A stretch of DNA of 23,615 nt from a bacterium. GTDB lineage: Bacteria; Bacillota; Clostridia; Christensenellales; Aristaeellaceae. Shown here in pieces: positions 15,056 to 21,131 of this stretch. The notes under the pieces were generated by a model. The model did not search any database. It was not told the origin of the DNA and saw only the letters and a program-made list of their open reading frames with translations. The first letter of the stretch is position 1, and each line of letters starts with the position of its first letter. The stretch lies in contig SFTH01000032.1 in NCBI GenBank assembly GCA_004563405.1, forward strand, positions 1 to 23,615, given 5' to 3'. The translations under genes and the position numbers were made by a program.

Positions 15056-15747
15056 GCGGCTGGTTGAAGCGGCTGGGCGGGTGGCTGCTCGATCTGATCT
15101 ATCCCCGCCGGGCGGTGTGCATGGGCTGCGGAAGTTGCCTCGGCTGCGACCGGGACGATCTCTGCGAGGACTGCCGCGCACAGCTGGCGCGCAACTGGGT
15201 GGGCGTGCGGACGATGGACAAAAAGCGGATGCTGGACGGCGCGGCCTTTGCCCACAGCTACGCCGGGCCCGCGGGCGGCATGGTGCGCAGGCTCAAGTAC
15301 CGCGGCGTGTGGGTGCTGGCGGAGGAGATGGGCGCGGACGTGGCCCGGGCGGCCGCGATGCTCCGCCTGAAGGACGTGCGCTACGTCACGGCGGTGCCCA
15401 TGCATCCCCGGCGGCTGCGGCTTCGCGGGCGCAATCACGCGGAGCTGATTGCACGGGAGGTCGCCGCGCGCATGAACGTTCCCTATGCGGAGCTGCTGAT
15501 GCGCACGCGCAACGCGCCCCAGCAGGCACGGCTCGGCGGGCGGGCCCGGCGAAACAACCTCAAGGGCGGCTTCGCCCTGCGCCCGGAGTGGCGGGACGCA
15601 GTTGCGGGCGCGGAGGTGCTGCTCATTGACGATGTGTTCACCACGGGGGCCACGGCCGCGGGCTGTGCAGATCCTCTGCGCGCGGCGGGCGCGCGCCGCG
15701 TGTGGTTTGCGGCCTATGCCGTTGGAGAAAGGAGTTCCCATGGATAA
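15052..15747 (+). CDS. comF: ComF family protein (zinc-finger phosphoribosyltransferase-like)
   Basis: A 231-residue ComF-like protein. The N-terminus has a Cys-rich zinc-binding cluster (Cys23, 26, 29, 32, 38, 41: CMGCGSCLGC, CEDC); the C-terminal half is a type I phosphoribosyltransferase fold with the PRPP loop VLLIDDVFTTGAT (189-201). The middle has the PMHPRRLRLRGRNHAELIA block typical of the family. In naturally competent bacteria ComF acts in DNA uptake, but homologues are widespread and their substrate is unclear. The GTG at 15052 overlaps the recD2 stop as GTGA and fits the usual N-terminus; an ATG at 15025 inside recD2 would add nine residues without family similarity. Pairing with recD2 suggests a DNA-processing link. 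Confidence 0.88.
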   Translation: MSGWLKRLGGWLLDLIYPRRAVCMGCGSCLGCDRDDLCEDCRAQLARNWVGVRTMDKKRMLDGAAFAHSYAGPAGGMVRRLKYRGVWVLAEEMGADVARAAAMLRLKDVRYVTAVPMHPRRLRLRGRNHAELIAREVAARMNVPYAELLMRTRNAPQQARLGGRARRNNLKGGFALRPEWRDAVAGAEVLLIDDVFTTGATAAGCADPLRAAGARRVWFAAYAVGERSSHG

Positions 15748-16507
15748 GATTACGAGCGCGAAGAACCCCAGGGTTCAGCGCCTGCGGGATTTGAAGAGCG
15801 CCCGGGTGCGCCGGGAGGAAAAGCGCATACTGGTGGAGGGCGAGGTCATGATCCGGGAGGCCCTCTCCTGCGGCCTGCGCCTCGAGGACGCGGCGGCGGA
15901 CGAGGGCTGCGCGGCCTTCGCCCGGGAGCTGGAGGCCCGGGGGCTGCCGGTGATGCAGGTGAACCGCAGCCTTCTGGAGAGCATCTGCGAGACCCGCACG
16001 CCCCAGGGCGTGTGCGCCGCCTTTGAAGCGCCCCGGCCGCTGGCGGTGGCGGAGCTGCCGGAGCGCATTGTGGCGCTGGACGGCGTGCAGGATCCGGGCA
16101 ACGTGGGCACCATCTGGCGCACGGCGGACGCGGCGGGCTTTCAGGCGCTGCTGCTGGGCGCGGGCAGCGCGGACGCCCTCTCTCCCAAGGTGCTGCGCGC
16201 GGCCATGGGCTCCGGCTTCCGGCTGGGCTTTGCCCTCGCGGATCCGCTGAGCGAGGCGCTGGACGCGCTCAGAGGCCGGGGCTACCGCATCCTGGTGTCC
16301 GACCTTGCGGGCGCGGACTTCTACGCCCGGGGGGAGATCGGCGAGCGCTTTGTGCTGGTCATTGGCAACGAGGCCCGGGGCGTCTCCGACGCGGTGCGGG
16401 AGGCTGCGGACTGCCGGGTGAAGCTGCCCATGCGCGGCGGCGCGGAATCCCTGAACGCCGCCGTGGCCGCAGGCATCATGATGTACGAACTGATGCGGGG
16501 GCGCTGA
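15740..16507 (+). CDS. TrmH/SpoU family RNA 2'-O-methyltransferase
   Basis: A SAM-dependent SPOUT-class enzyme methylating ribose 2'-OH, most likely in 23S rRNA (RlmB/TsnR-like). The 255 residues comprise an N-terminal substrate-binding domain (1-95, starting ITSAKNPRVQRLRDL) and a knotted domain with motif 1 DPGNVGTIWRTADAAG (118-133), motif 2 VIGNEARGVS (207-216) and motif 3 LPMRGGAESLNAAVAAG (229-245). The exact RNA target cannot be told. ATG at 15740 has AAAGGAG 6 nt upstream and overlaps the end of comF by 8 nt. Confidence 0.92.
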   Translation: MDKITSAKNPRVQRLRDLKSARVRREEKRILVEGEVMIREALSCGLRLEDAAADEGCAAFARELEARGLPVMQVNRSLLESICETRTPQGVCAAFEAPRPLAVAELPERIVALDGVQDPGNVGTIWRTADAAGFQALLLGAGSADALSPKVLRAAMGSGFRLGFALADPLSEALDALRGRGYRILVSDLAGADFYARGEIGERFVLVIGNEARGVSDAVREAADCRVKLPMRGGAESLNAAVAAGIMMYELMRGR

Positions 16508-16568
16508 GGACGCGGATTCAAGGCGCGGACGATTCAGGCGGAAAAGCGCGGTTTTCGTGCGCGTTTGC

Positions 16569-16597
16569 TTGAGCGAAGCGCGAACGGGTGGTATACT
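16569..16597 (+). promoter_or_regulatory. Promoter of the secreted hydrolase gene
   Basis: TTGAGC (16569-16574), 17-nt spacer and TATACT (16592-16597), with an extended -10 TG at 16589-16590. The GTG start is 25 nt further on. Confidence 0.7.
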
Positions 16598-16621
16598 GGC
16601 GGCACAAGGGAGGAATGAAAT

Positions 16622-17971
16622 GTGCGCAGGTTTATAATTTGGATTTTGGCGCTGCTGACGGCGCTGCTGCCAGTCTGCGCCGGGGCGGAGGCTCCGGAGG
16701 CAGATGTGCAGGCGCGGGCAGAGGCCGTGTGCGACGCGCTTCTGGCGGGGGACTACGCGTCCGCCGTGGACGCCTTTGACGAAAACATGGCCGCGCAGGT
16801 GAGCGCGGAGGCGTTGGAGCAGGGCTTTGCGTCCGTGCTGCCGCTCATGGGGCAGTATCGGGGACGGGGCGCGGTGTCTCAGACGGCGCAGGACGGCTAC
16901 GACGTTTTGCTGGTCGTGGAGCGCTTTGAAAACGGAAATCTTGAGATTCAGATGGCCTTCGACGGCGACGGGCGCGTCGCGGGCTTGCAGATGCGCCCCG
17001 CAGCGGAGGATACGGAAGGCGACGCGGAGGACGGACCCTGGACGGAGATCGAGCTGACCGTTCAGGCCGATCCCGCCTACCCGCTGGGCGCGACTCTGTG
17101 TTTGCCCGAGGGCGGGGACGCGGATCTTCCGCCGGTGGTGCTGCTGGTGCAGGGCTCCGGCTCCTCCGACCGGGACGAGGCGGTTTTCCAGAACCGGCCC
17201 TTCCGGGATCTGGCCCACGGCCTGGCGGAAATGGGCGTGGCGAGCCTGAGATACGACAAGCGGACCTTTGCCTATCCCGACGCGGCGGGGGAGAGCGGCA
17301 CGGACATCGACCTGCGGGGCGAGCTGCTGGACGACGTGAACGCCTGCCTCGATCTGTTGCGCGCGGATTCGCGGGTGGACGCGCAGCGCATCTTCGTGCT
17401 GGGCCACTCGCTGGGCGGCATGATGGTTCCCGCCATCGCGGCGGAGAATCCCGACCTCGCGGGCGCGATTTCCATGGCCGGTTCGCTGCGGCCCCTGTGG
17501 GAGATTGTGTATGACCAGAACCAGGAGATCATCGAAGCTGCCCGCGCGGGCGAGCTCAGCGAGGCGGGCCGCGCCGCGCTGGAGACCCAGGTGGAGCAGC
17601 TCGAAGCGGATATGGTCGTGCTTCGGGGCGATTTTTCCGGCCTGAGCGACGATGCGCCGCTGCTGGGCATCAGCGCCCGCTACTGGAAGTCCCTGCGGGA
17701 CTTCTGCGGCATGAACTTCCTCGACCAGATCGACCTTCCCCTGCTCATTCTCCAGGGTGGCGCGGACTTCCAGGTCAGCCCCGAGAAGGACTTCCCCCTC
17801 TGGCAGGAGGCGCTGGCAGATCGGGAGAATGTGCAGTTCTGCCTCTATCCCAATCTCAACCACCTGATGATGCCCACCACGGGCCAACGCAACACCGCCG
17901 ATTACGTCCAGCCCGCGCACGTCGCGGAGGAGGTGATCGCGGACGTCGCGGCCTTCGTGCACGAAGGCTGA
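16622..17971 (+). CDS. Secreted alpha/beta hydrolase with N-terminal DUF3887-like domain
   Basis: A 449-residue exported serine hydrolase of unknown substrate. Residues 1-23 form a signal peptide (RRFIIWILALLTALLPVCAGA). Residues 28-125 resemble the DUF3887 fold often found before such hydrolases (VCDALLAGDYASAVDAFDENM). Residues 140-449 are an alpha/beta hydrolase: VLLVQGSGSSDRDE oxyanion region, the nucleophile elbow GHSLGG with Ser263, the acid in GGADFQV (Asp382) and the base in NLNHLM (His414). An esterase or peptidase-like role outside the membrane is likely. The start is GTG at 16622, 8 nt after GGGAGG; the ATG two bases earlier is in another frame and soon stops being meaningful. Its own promoter and terminator make it a single-gene unit. 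Confidence 0.88.
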   Translation: MRRFIIWILALLTALLPVCAGAEAPEADVQARAEAVCDALLAGDYASAVDAFDENMAAQVSAEALEQGFASVLPLMGQYRGRGAVSQTAQDGYDVLLVVERFENGNLEIQMAFDGDGRVAGLQMRPAAEDTEGDAEDGPWTEIELTVQADPAYPLGATLCLPEGGDADLPPVVLLVQGSGSSDRDEAVFQNRPFRDLAHGLAEMGVASLRYDKRTFAYPDAAGESGTDIDLRGELLDDVNACLDLLRADSRVDAQRIFVLGHSLGGMMVPAIAAENPDLAGAISMAGSLRPLWEIVYDQNQEIIEAARAGELSEAGRAALETQVEQLEADMVVLRGDFSGLSDDAPLLGISARYWKSLRDFCGMNFLDQIDLPLLILQGGADFQVSPEKDFPLWQEALADRENVQFCLYPNLNHLMMPTTGQRNTADYVQPAHVAEEVIADVAAFVHEG

Positions 17972-18011
17972 CGCGCGGATGCGCTGAAGGCAAGCGACGC
18001 ATCGCAGTTGA

Positions 18012-18061
18012 ACCGCCCACAGGGAACGCCTGAACTGGCGTGCCCTGCGGGCGGTCTTTTG
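18012..18061 (+). terminator. Intrinsic terminator after the secreted hydrolase
   Basis: A long hairpin: ACCGCCC (18012-18018) with GGGCGGT (18049-18055), then CAGGG/CCCTG and ACGCC/GGCGT inside with single mismatched bases between, then TCTTTTG. It lies between the convergent hydrolase and spoVAE genes. The opposite strand has the same stem but no T-run. Confidence 0.85.
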
Positions 18062-18139
18062 TGCCCGGAAAGCCCGATGCCGGGCGTGGGGTTCGGTAGA
18101 GCTTCTGCGATGGGAAGGAGAGAGAAGCTCCTGTTTCTG

Positions 18140-18508
18140 TCAATCCTTGGCGTGGGGCTTGAAGATCAGGGCGTTGAGCAGGCCGAAGAGGATCGCGGCG
18201 GCGATGCCGGCGGCGGTCTTCTGGATTCCGCCCACGAACGCGCCCCACAGGCCGTACTTCTGTACGCCCTCGATGGCGCCCATGGCCAGCGAGTAGCCAA
18301 AGCCCGTGAGGGGCACGGTGGCCCCCGCGCCCGCGAAGTCCACCAGCGGGTTGTACGCGCCCACGGCTGTCAGAATCACGCCCGCCACCACGAACAGCAC
18401 CAGAATCCGCGCGCTGGTGAGCTTCGTGAGCTGCATCAGGATCTGTCCGATCACGCAGATCAGCCCGCCCACGCAGAACGCCTTGACAAACATCCAGAAT
18501 ATGCTCAT
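18140..18508 (-). CDS. spoVAE: Stage V sporulation protein AE (SpoVAE/SpoVAEb)
   Basis: A 122-residue membrane protein, part of the SpoVA channel that moves dipicolinic acid into the forespore and releases it at germination. It has four hydrophobic segments and the family signature AFCVGGLICVIGQ near the N-terminus, GAGATVPLTGFGYSLA in the middle and GGIQKTAAGIAAAILFGLL near the end. It is homologous to SpoVAC in this window (shared GGLICxIGQ and GAGxxVPxTGF). ATG at 18508 overlaps the spoVAD stop (ATGA), with GGAGG 6 nt upstream. The two spoVA membrane genes and spoVAD form one translationally coupled unit. Confidence 0.95.
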   Translation of the reverse strand: MSIFWMFVKAFCVGGLICVIGQILMQLTKLTSARILVLFVVAGVILTAVGAYNPLVDFAGAGATVPLTGFGYSLAMGAIEGVQKYGLWGAFVGGIQKTAAGIAAAILFGLLNALIFKPHAKD

Positions 18509-19524
18509 GCGTCGCCTCCTTCGATGCACACGGCGTAGGAGATGGAGGGGATGCTCTCTCCCTGTTGGGTGCTGGTGGGGCTGAGCATCGCGCCCGAGCC
18601 CGCGATCAGCACGCGGCGCAGCTCGCCGCTCTCGATGCGCTTCATCAGCCAGCCGCAGCTCACCGCCGCCACGCAGCCGCAGCCGCTGCCGCCGGCGTGG
18701 GCGTCCTGCTCCTGATAGAACAGGCTGTTGCCGCAGTCGATCAGCCGCGCGTCGGGCATGTCCACGCCGCCCCGCCGGAACAGCTCGACCAGCAGGTTCC
18801 GGCCGATCCAGCCCAGGTCGCCGGTGGCGATCAGGTCGTAGTCGGCGGGGGTGCGTCCCATGTCCGCGAGGTGGGCGGCGATGGTGTCGTACACCGCCGG
18901 GGCCATCGCCGCGCCCATGTGGTTTGCATCCTTGATCTGCAGATCCACCACCCGCCCCACCGTGCCGGAGGTGACCCGCAGGCCGTGGCCGCTTCCGCCC
19001 CGGGCCAGCAGCGCGCAGCCGCAGGCCGTGGCCGTCCAGGAGGCCTGGGGCGGGCGCTGGGTGCCCATCTCCAGGGGAAAGCGAAACTGGCGCTCCGCCG
19101 TGCAGAAGTGGCTGGAGGCGCAGCAGATTGCGTTTTCCAAAAAGCCGCCGCAGATCAGCGCCGCGCCCAGCACCAGGGACTGCACGAAGGTGGAGCACGC
19201 GCCGTACTGGCCGAAGAAGGGCACGCCCAGCGCGCGGGCGGCGAAGCTGGAGGCGATGATCTGATTGTTCAGATCGCCGGAGATCATCAATTGCAGCTGA
19301 TCGAGGGAGAGGTTTGCCCGCTGGGCGGTCAGCTCCACCGCCCGGCGCACCATTTCGCCCTCAGCCAGCTCCCAGCTCTTCATGCCCAGCAGATCGTCCT
19401 CCAGAACAACGTCAAATTCGTCGCCCAGCGGGCCCTTGCCCTCCTTGGGGCCCGCGATGCTCGCGCGCGCGGCGATGACGGGCGCGCAGTCGTAGGCGAA
19501 GGTCTGGCTTCCGCGTCGGCTCAT
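18505..19524 (-). CDS. spoVAD: Stage V sporulation protein AD (SpoVAD)
   Basis: A 339-residue thiolase-fold protein of the SpoVA complex; B. subtilis SpoVAD binds dipicolinic acid on the forespore membrane. Visible family features: GPLGDEFD (31-38), ISGDLNNQIIASSFAAR (81-97), FFGQYGACSTFVQSL with Cys110 (the Cys at the thiolase-site position), CTAERQFRFPLEMG TQRPPQ and a final AGSGAMLSPTSTQQGESIPS. The length equals that of B. subtilis SpoVAD. ATG at 19524 overlaps the spoVAC stop (ATGA) with GGGGGTGG about 7 nt upstream; a GTG at 19533 is an in-frame alternative adding three residues. Confidence 0.96.
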   Translation of the reverse strand: MSRRGSQTFAYDCAPVIAARASIAGPKEGKGPLGDEFDVVLEDDLLGMKSWELAEGEMVRRAVELTAQRANLSLDQLQLMISGDLNNQIIASSFAARALGVPFFGQYGACSTFVQSLVLGAALICGGFLENAICCASSHFCTAERQFRFPLEMGTQRPPQASWTATACGCALLARGGSGHGLRVTSGTVGRVVDLQIKDANHMGAAMAPAVYDTIAAHLADMGRTPADYDLIATGDLGWIGRNLLVELFRRGGVDMPDARLIDCGNSLFYQEQDAHAGGSGCGCVAAVSCGWLMKRIESGELRRVLIAGSGAMLSPTSTQQGESIPSISYAVCIEGGDA

Positions 19525-19979
19525 AGCAGCCACCCCCGGATCACAAAATAGATGAAGCCCACCGCCATCGAGGCCGTGATGCCGTAGGTGAGCACCGGGC
19601 CCGCGAGCTGAAAGATGCGCGCGCCGATGCCCAGCACGATGCCCTCCCGGCGGTATTCGATGGCCGGCGCGGCCACGGAGTTGGCAAAGCCGGTGATGGG
19701 GACGATGGAGCCCGCGCCCGCGTAGCGGCCGATCTTGTCGTAGACGCCGATGCCGGTCAGCGTGGTGCCCAGAAAGATCAGCACCACGGTGGTGAACATC
19801 GGCGCGGTGAGCTCCGAGAGCTCCAGCTTCTCGGCCAGAAGGTTCAGCGCCTGGCCGATGCAGCAGATCAGTCCACCCACCCAGAAGGCGCGCAGACAGC
19901 CCCGCACATGGCGCGAGGGCGGCGTGAGCTCGGATACCAGCCTGGAATAGTCGTCAGGCGAGATGATTTGTCGGTTCAT
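19521..19979 (-). CDS. spoVAC: Stage V sporulation protein AC (SpoVAC)
   Basis: A 152-residue integral membrane protein of the dipicolinate channel; in B. subtilis SpoVAC behaves as a mechanosensitive channel. After a hydrophilic N-terminus (MNRQIISPDDYSRLVSELTP) it has the family block CLRAFWVGGLICCIGQALNLL, then LGTTLTGIGVYDKIGRYAGAG, SIVPITGFANSVAAPAIEYRREG and two terminal helices. ATG at 19979 is preceded by GAGGAGGAG and begins the recognisable protein; the in-frame extension further upstream is low-complexity Arg/Ala sequence and reads through other small ORFs. Confidence 0.95.
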   Translation of the reverse strand: MNRQIISPDDYSRLVSELTPPSRHVRGCLRAFWVGGLICCIGQALNLLAEKLELSELTAPMFTTVVLIFLGTTLTGIGVYDKIGRYAGAGSIVPITGFANSVAAPAIEYRREGIVLGIGARIFQLAGPVLTYGITASMAVGFIYFVIRGWLL

Positions 19980-20103
19980 GGGTCTCCTCCTCGTTGCGAA
20001 TCCGCGCCTGCCCGCCCCGGAAGCGGGCCTCGTCCAGGACGTAGCGCGTGGGAAATTCGATCTGCGCCGGAGCCGGGCGGTGGACGCGCTCAGACGGCCG
20101 CAC
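19954..20103 (-). CDS. Possible 49-residue ORF between the small membrane protein and spoVAC
   Basis: GTG at 20103 has AGGAGG (20118-20113) at 9-nt spacing; the frame reads to TGA at 19954. It overlaps the preceding small gene by 14 nt and spoVAC by 26 nt. The middle looks protein-like (QIEFPTRYVLDEARFRGGQ, then ARIRNEEETHE), better than the other two frames, which are Arg/Pro-rich. No family is recognised. Alternatives: the second half of a single small protein broken by a frameshift after residue 50 of the upstream gene, or chance. It would be cytoplasmic and very charged. Confidence 0.35.
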   Translation of the reverse strand: MRPSERVHRPAPAQIEFPTRYVLDEARFRGGQARIRNEEETHEPTNHLA

Positions 20104-20254
20104 AGCGCAGCGCCTCCTTCACAAAGCGCGCGTCCGGATAGACGGCCGCCCCCGGCTGCCGCAGCAGCAGGAGGGCGAGCGCGACCAGACAGGCCAGTAT
20201 GCCCGCAACCAGCGCGACGCAGATCCAGGCGTAGAGATGCAGATGCTTCATCAT
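20090..20254 (-). CDS. Small single-pass membrane protein at the head of the spoVA operon (54 residues)
   Basis: ATG at 20254 follows GGGAGG (20268-20263) at 8 nt. The product has a short N-terminus (MMKHLHLYAW), one strong transmembrane helix (about residues 11-31, CVALVAGILACLVALALLLL) and a short tail with VYPDARFVKEALR. It is the first gene after the upstream terminator and reads toward spoVAC, so it probably belongs to the spoVA transcript and is made in the forespore. No family is recognised; it is not SpoVAA or SpoVAB by length. Confidence 0.6.
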   Translation of the reverse strand: MMKHLHLYAWICVALVAGILACLVALALLLLRQPGAAVYPDARFVKEALRCAAV

Positions 20255-20310
20255 GGCGCGAACCTCCCTTTGAATCCATTTCGCCCCCTATTTTGCGCCG
20301 CGCCGCCGCG

Positions 20311-20340
20311 CATTATGAGGCGCGCGCAAAAAAAGAATGC
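20311..20340 (-). promoter_or_regulatory. Candidate sigma-G-like promoter for the spoVA unit
   Basis: GCATTC (20340-20335), 17-nt spacer, CATAATG (20317-20311). This resembles the forespore sigma-G pattern (GNATR, 17-18 nt, CATNNTA) with two departures. The -35-like bases are also the last arm of the terminator of the upstream kinase gene. B. subtilis spoVA is a sigma-G operon, which supports the idea, but the match could be chance. Confidence 0.35.
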
Positions 20341-20361
20341 ACCGCATTGCTGCGGGCATTC
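20328..20361 (-). terminator. Intrinsic terminator after the P-loop kinase gene
   Basis: Minus strand: GAATGC CCGCA, loop GCAA, TGCGG, a single bulged T, then GCATTC and seven T's (20334-20328). An 11-bp stem with a GNRA-type loop and a good T-run. It separates the kinase from the spoVA unit. Confidence 0.88.
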
Positions 20362-20440
20362 TTCACAGAGGCTTCCGCTGTCCCGGCGCGGGGAGCGGCG
20401 AGCGGGGCGGCGCCTGCGTGAGCTGGGGAAGCAGTCGGCT

Positions 20441-21049
20441 TCAGGGTTCGATTCCGGAAATGACCTCCCGGAGCCTGCGGACGAGCATTTCGCAGTCCAC
20501 GCGCTGCAAATCCGTCGCGTCCACCTCGATCAGCGGGCCGTTTGCGCAGAAGCGTGCGTAGCCGCGATTTTCAATGTCGCTGAGGAATTGTTCACAGGTC
20601 TTGCGCGTGGGGTTTTCCCGGGGCGCGCCCTCCAGCTCGGGGTAGCGGTCGTTGACGATGTGCCCGCGGTGGCGGTCGCCGGACAGATCCCGCGCGGCGA
20701 AGCGCCGGTACACGGCCTCCGGGTCCCCCGTCAGCCGCAGTGTGACGCCCACATAGCGGTAGCGCTCCAGCAGCGCGGAAATGCCCGCCACGGAGGCGTC
20801 CTCAAAGTTGTTCTCCAGCAGAAACGGCTTTCCGGCGCGCATCAGCTGCTCCGCGGCGTAGTACATCATGTGCATCGCGGCGACGCCGAGGCGCACCTTT
20901 TCCTCCCGGCTGGAAAAGCCCAGGTCGTCAAACAGGATCTCCTTGATGGAATCCTTGGACAGCATGGGCAGGTTCAGTCCGGCGGAGATTTTTCCGGCGA
21001 CGGTGCTCTTTCCGCTGGCGGGCATGCCGGATACGAGTATGCAATACAT
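20441..21049 (-). CDS. P-loop ATPase/kinase of unknown substrate (AAA_33/zeta-toxin-like fold)
   Basis: A 202-residue single-domain P-loop protein. Walker A is GMPASGKST (8-16) at the very N-terminus, followed by LPMLSKDSIKEIL, where the Asp after Lys is the usual substrate- or Mg-binding position of small-molecule kinases; LLENNFED and the Arg-rich lid (YRRFAARDLSGDRHRGH, about 113-129) follow, and a VDAT strand near the end. This is the architecture of nucleoside/small-molecule kinases and of chloramphenicol phosphotransferase or zeta toxin relatives; the substrate cannot be read from sequence. No antitoxin-like partner is next to it. ATG at 21049 has GGAGG at 7 nt. It lies 82 nt behind the GDPD-Big_2 gene with no terminator seen between them. 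Confidence 0.75.
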   Translation of the reverse strand: MYCILVSGMPASGKSTVAGKISAGLNLPMLSKDSIKEILFDDLGFSSREEKVRLGVAAMHMMYYAAEQLMRAGKPFLLENNFEDASVAGISALLERYRYVGVTLRLTGDPEAVYRRFAARDLSGDRHRGHIVNDRYPELEGAPRENPTRKTCEQFLSDIENRGYARFCANGPLIEVDATDLQRVDCEMLVRRLREVISGIEP

Positions 21050-21131
21050 GCTTTTCCTCCTTGGCGCAGGGCCAGCCGTTTTTTTCGCCCGATTCTGCCC
21101 TGCGTGCCTCCGGGCGGAGAAAACCGGCGGC

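Noticed and set aside
12698..15181. Very long open frame on the minus strand (over 800 codons) opposite recD2
   Set aside because: Composition is His/Arg/Ala/Gln-rich with no motifs; it mirrors the high-GC third-position bias of recD2, which has complete helicase motifs.
16545..16570. Weak hairpin AAGCGCG/CGCGTTT after the methyltransferase as a terminator
   Set aside because: Includes a wobble, has a 9-nt loop and lacks a proper T-run; it overlaps the next promoter.
15638..17962. Open frame of about 770 codons on the minus strand opposite the methyltransferase and hydrolase genes
   Set aside because: It spans two unrelated real genes plus an intergenic promoter and shows no domain; an antisense shadow of GC-rich coding.
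19980..20279. A 100-residue N-terminal extension of SpoVAC
   Set aside because: Low-complexity Arg/Ala sequence in the wrong frame relative to the well-supported small membrane protein; SpoVAC is already full length from 19979.
21050..21131. Terminator between the GDPD gene and the kinase
   Set aside because: GCAGGGC and GCCCTGC could pair around a 24-nt loop, but no T-run follows; co-transcription is equally possible.
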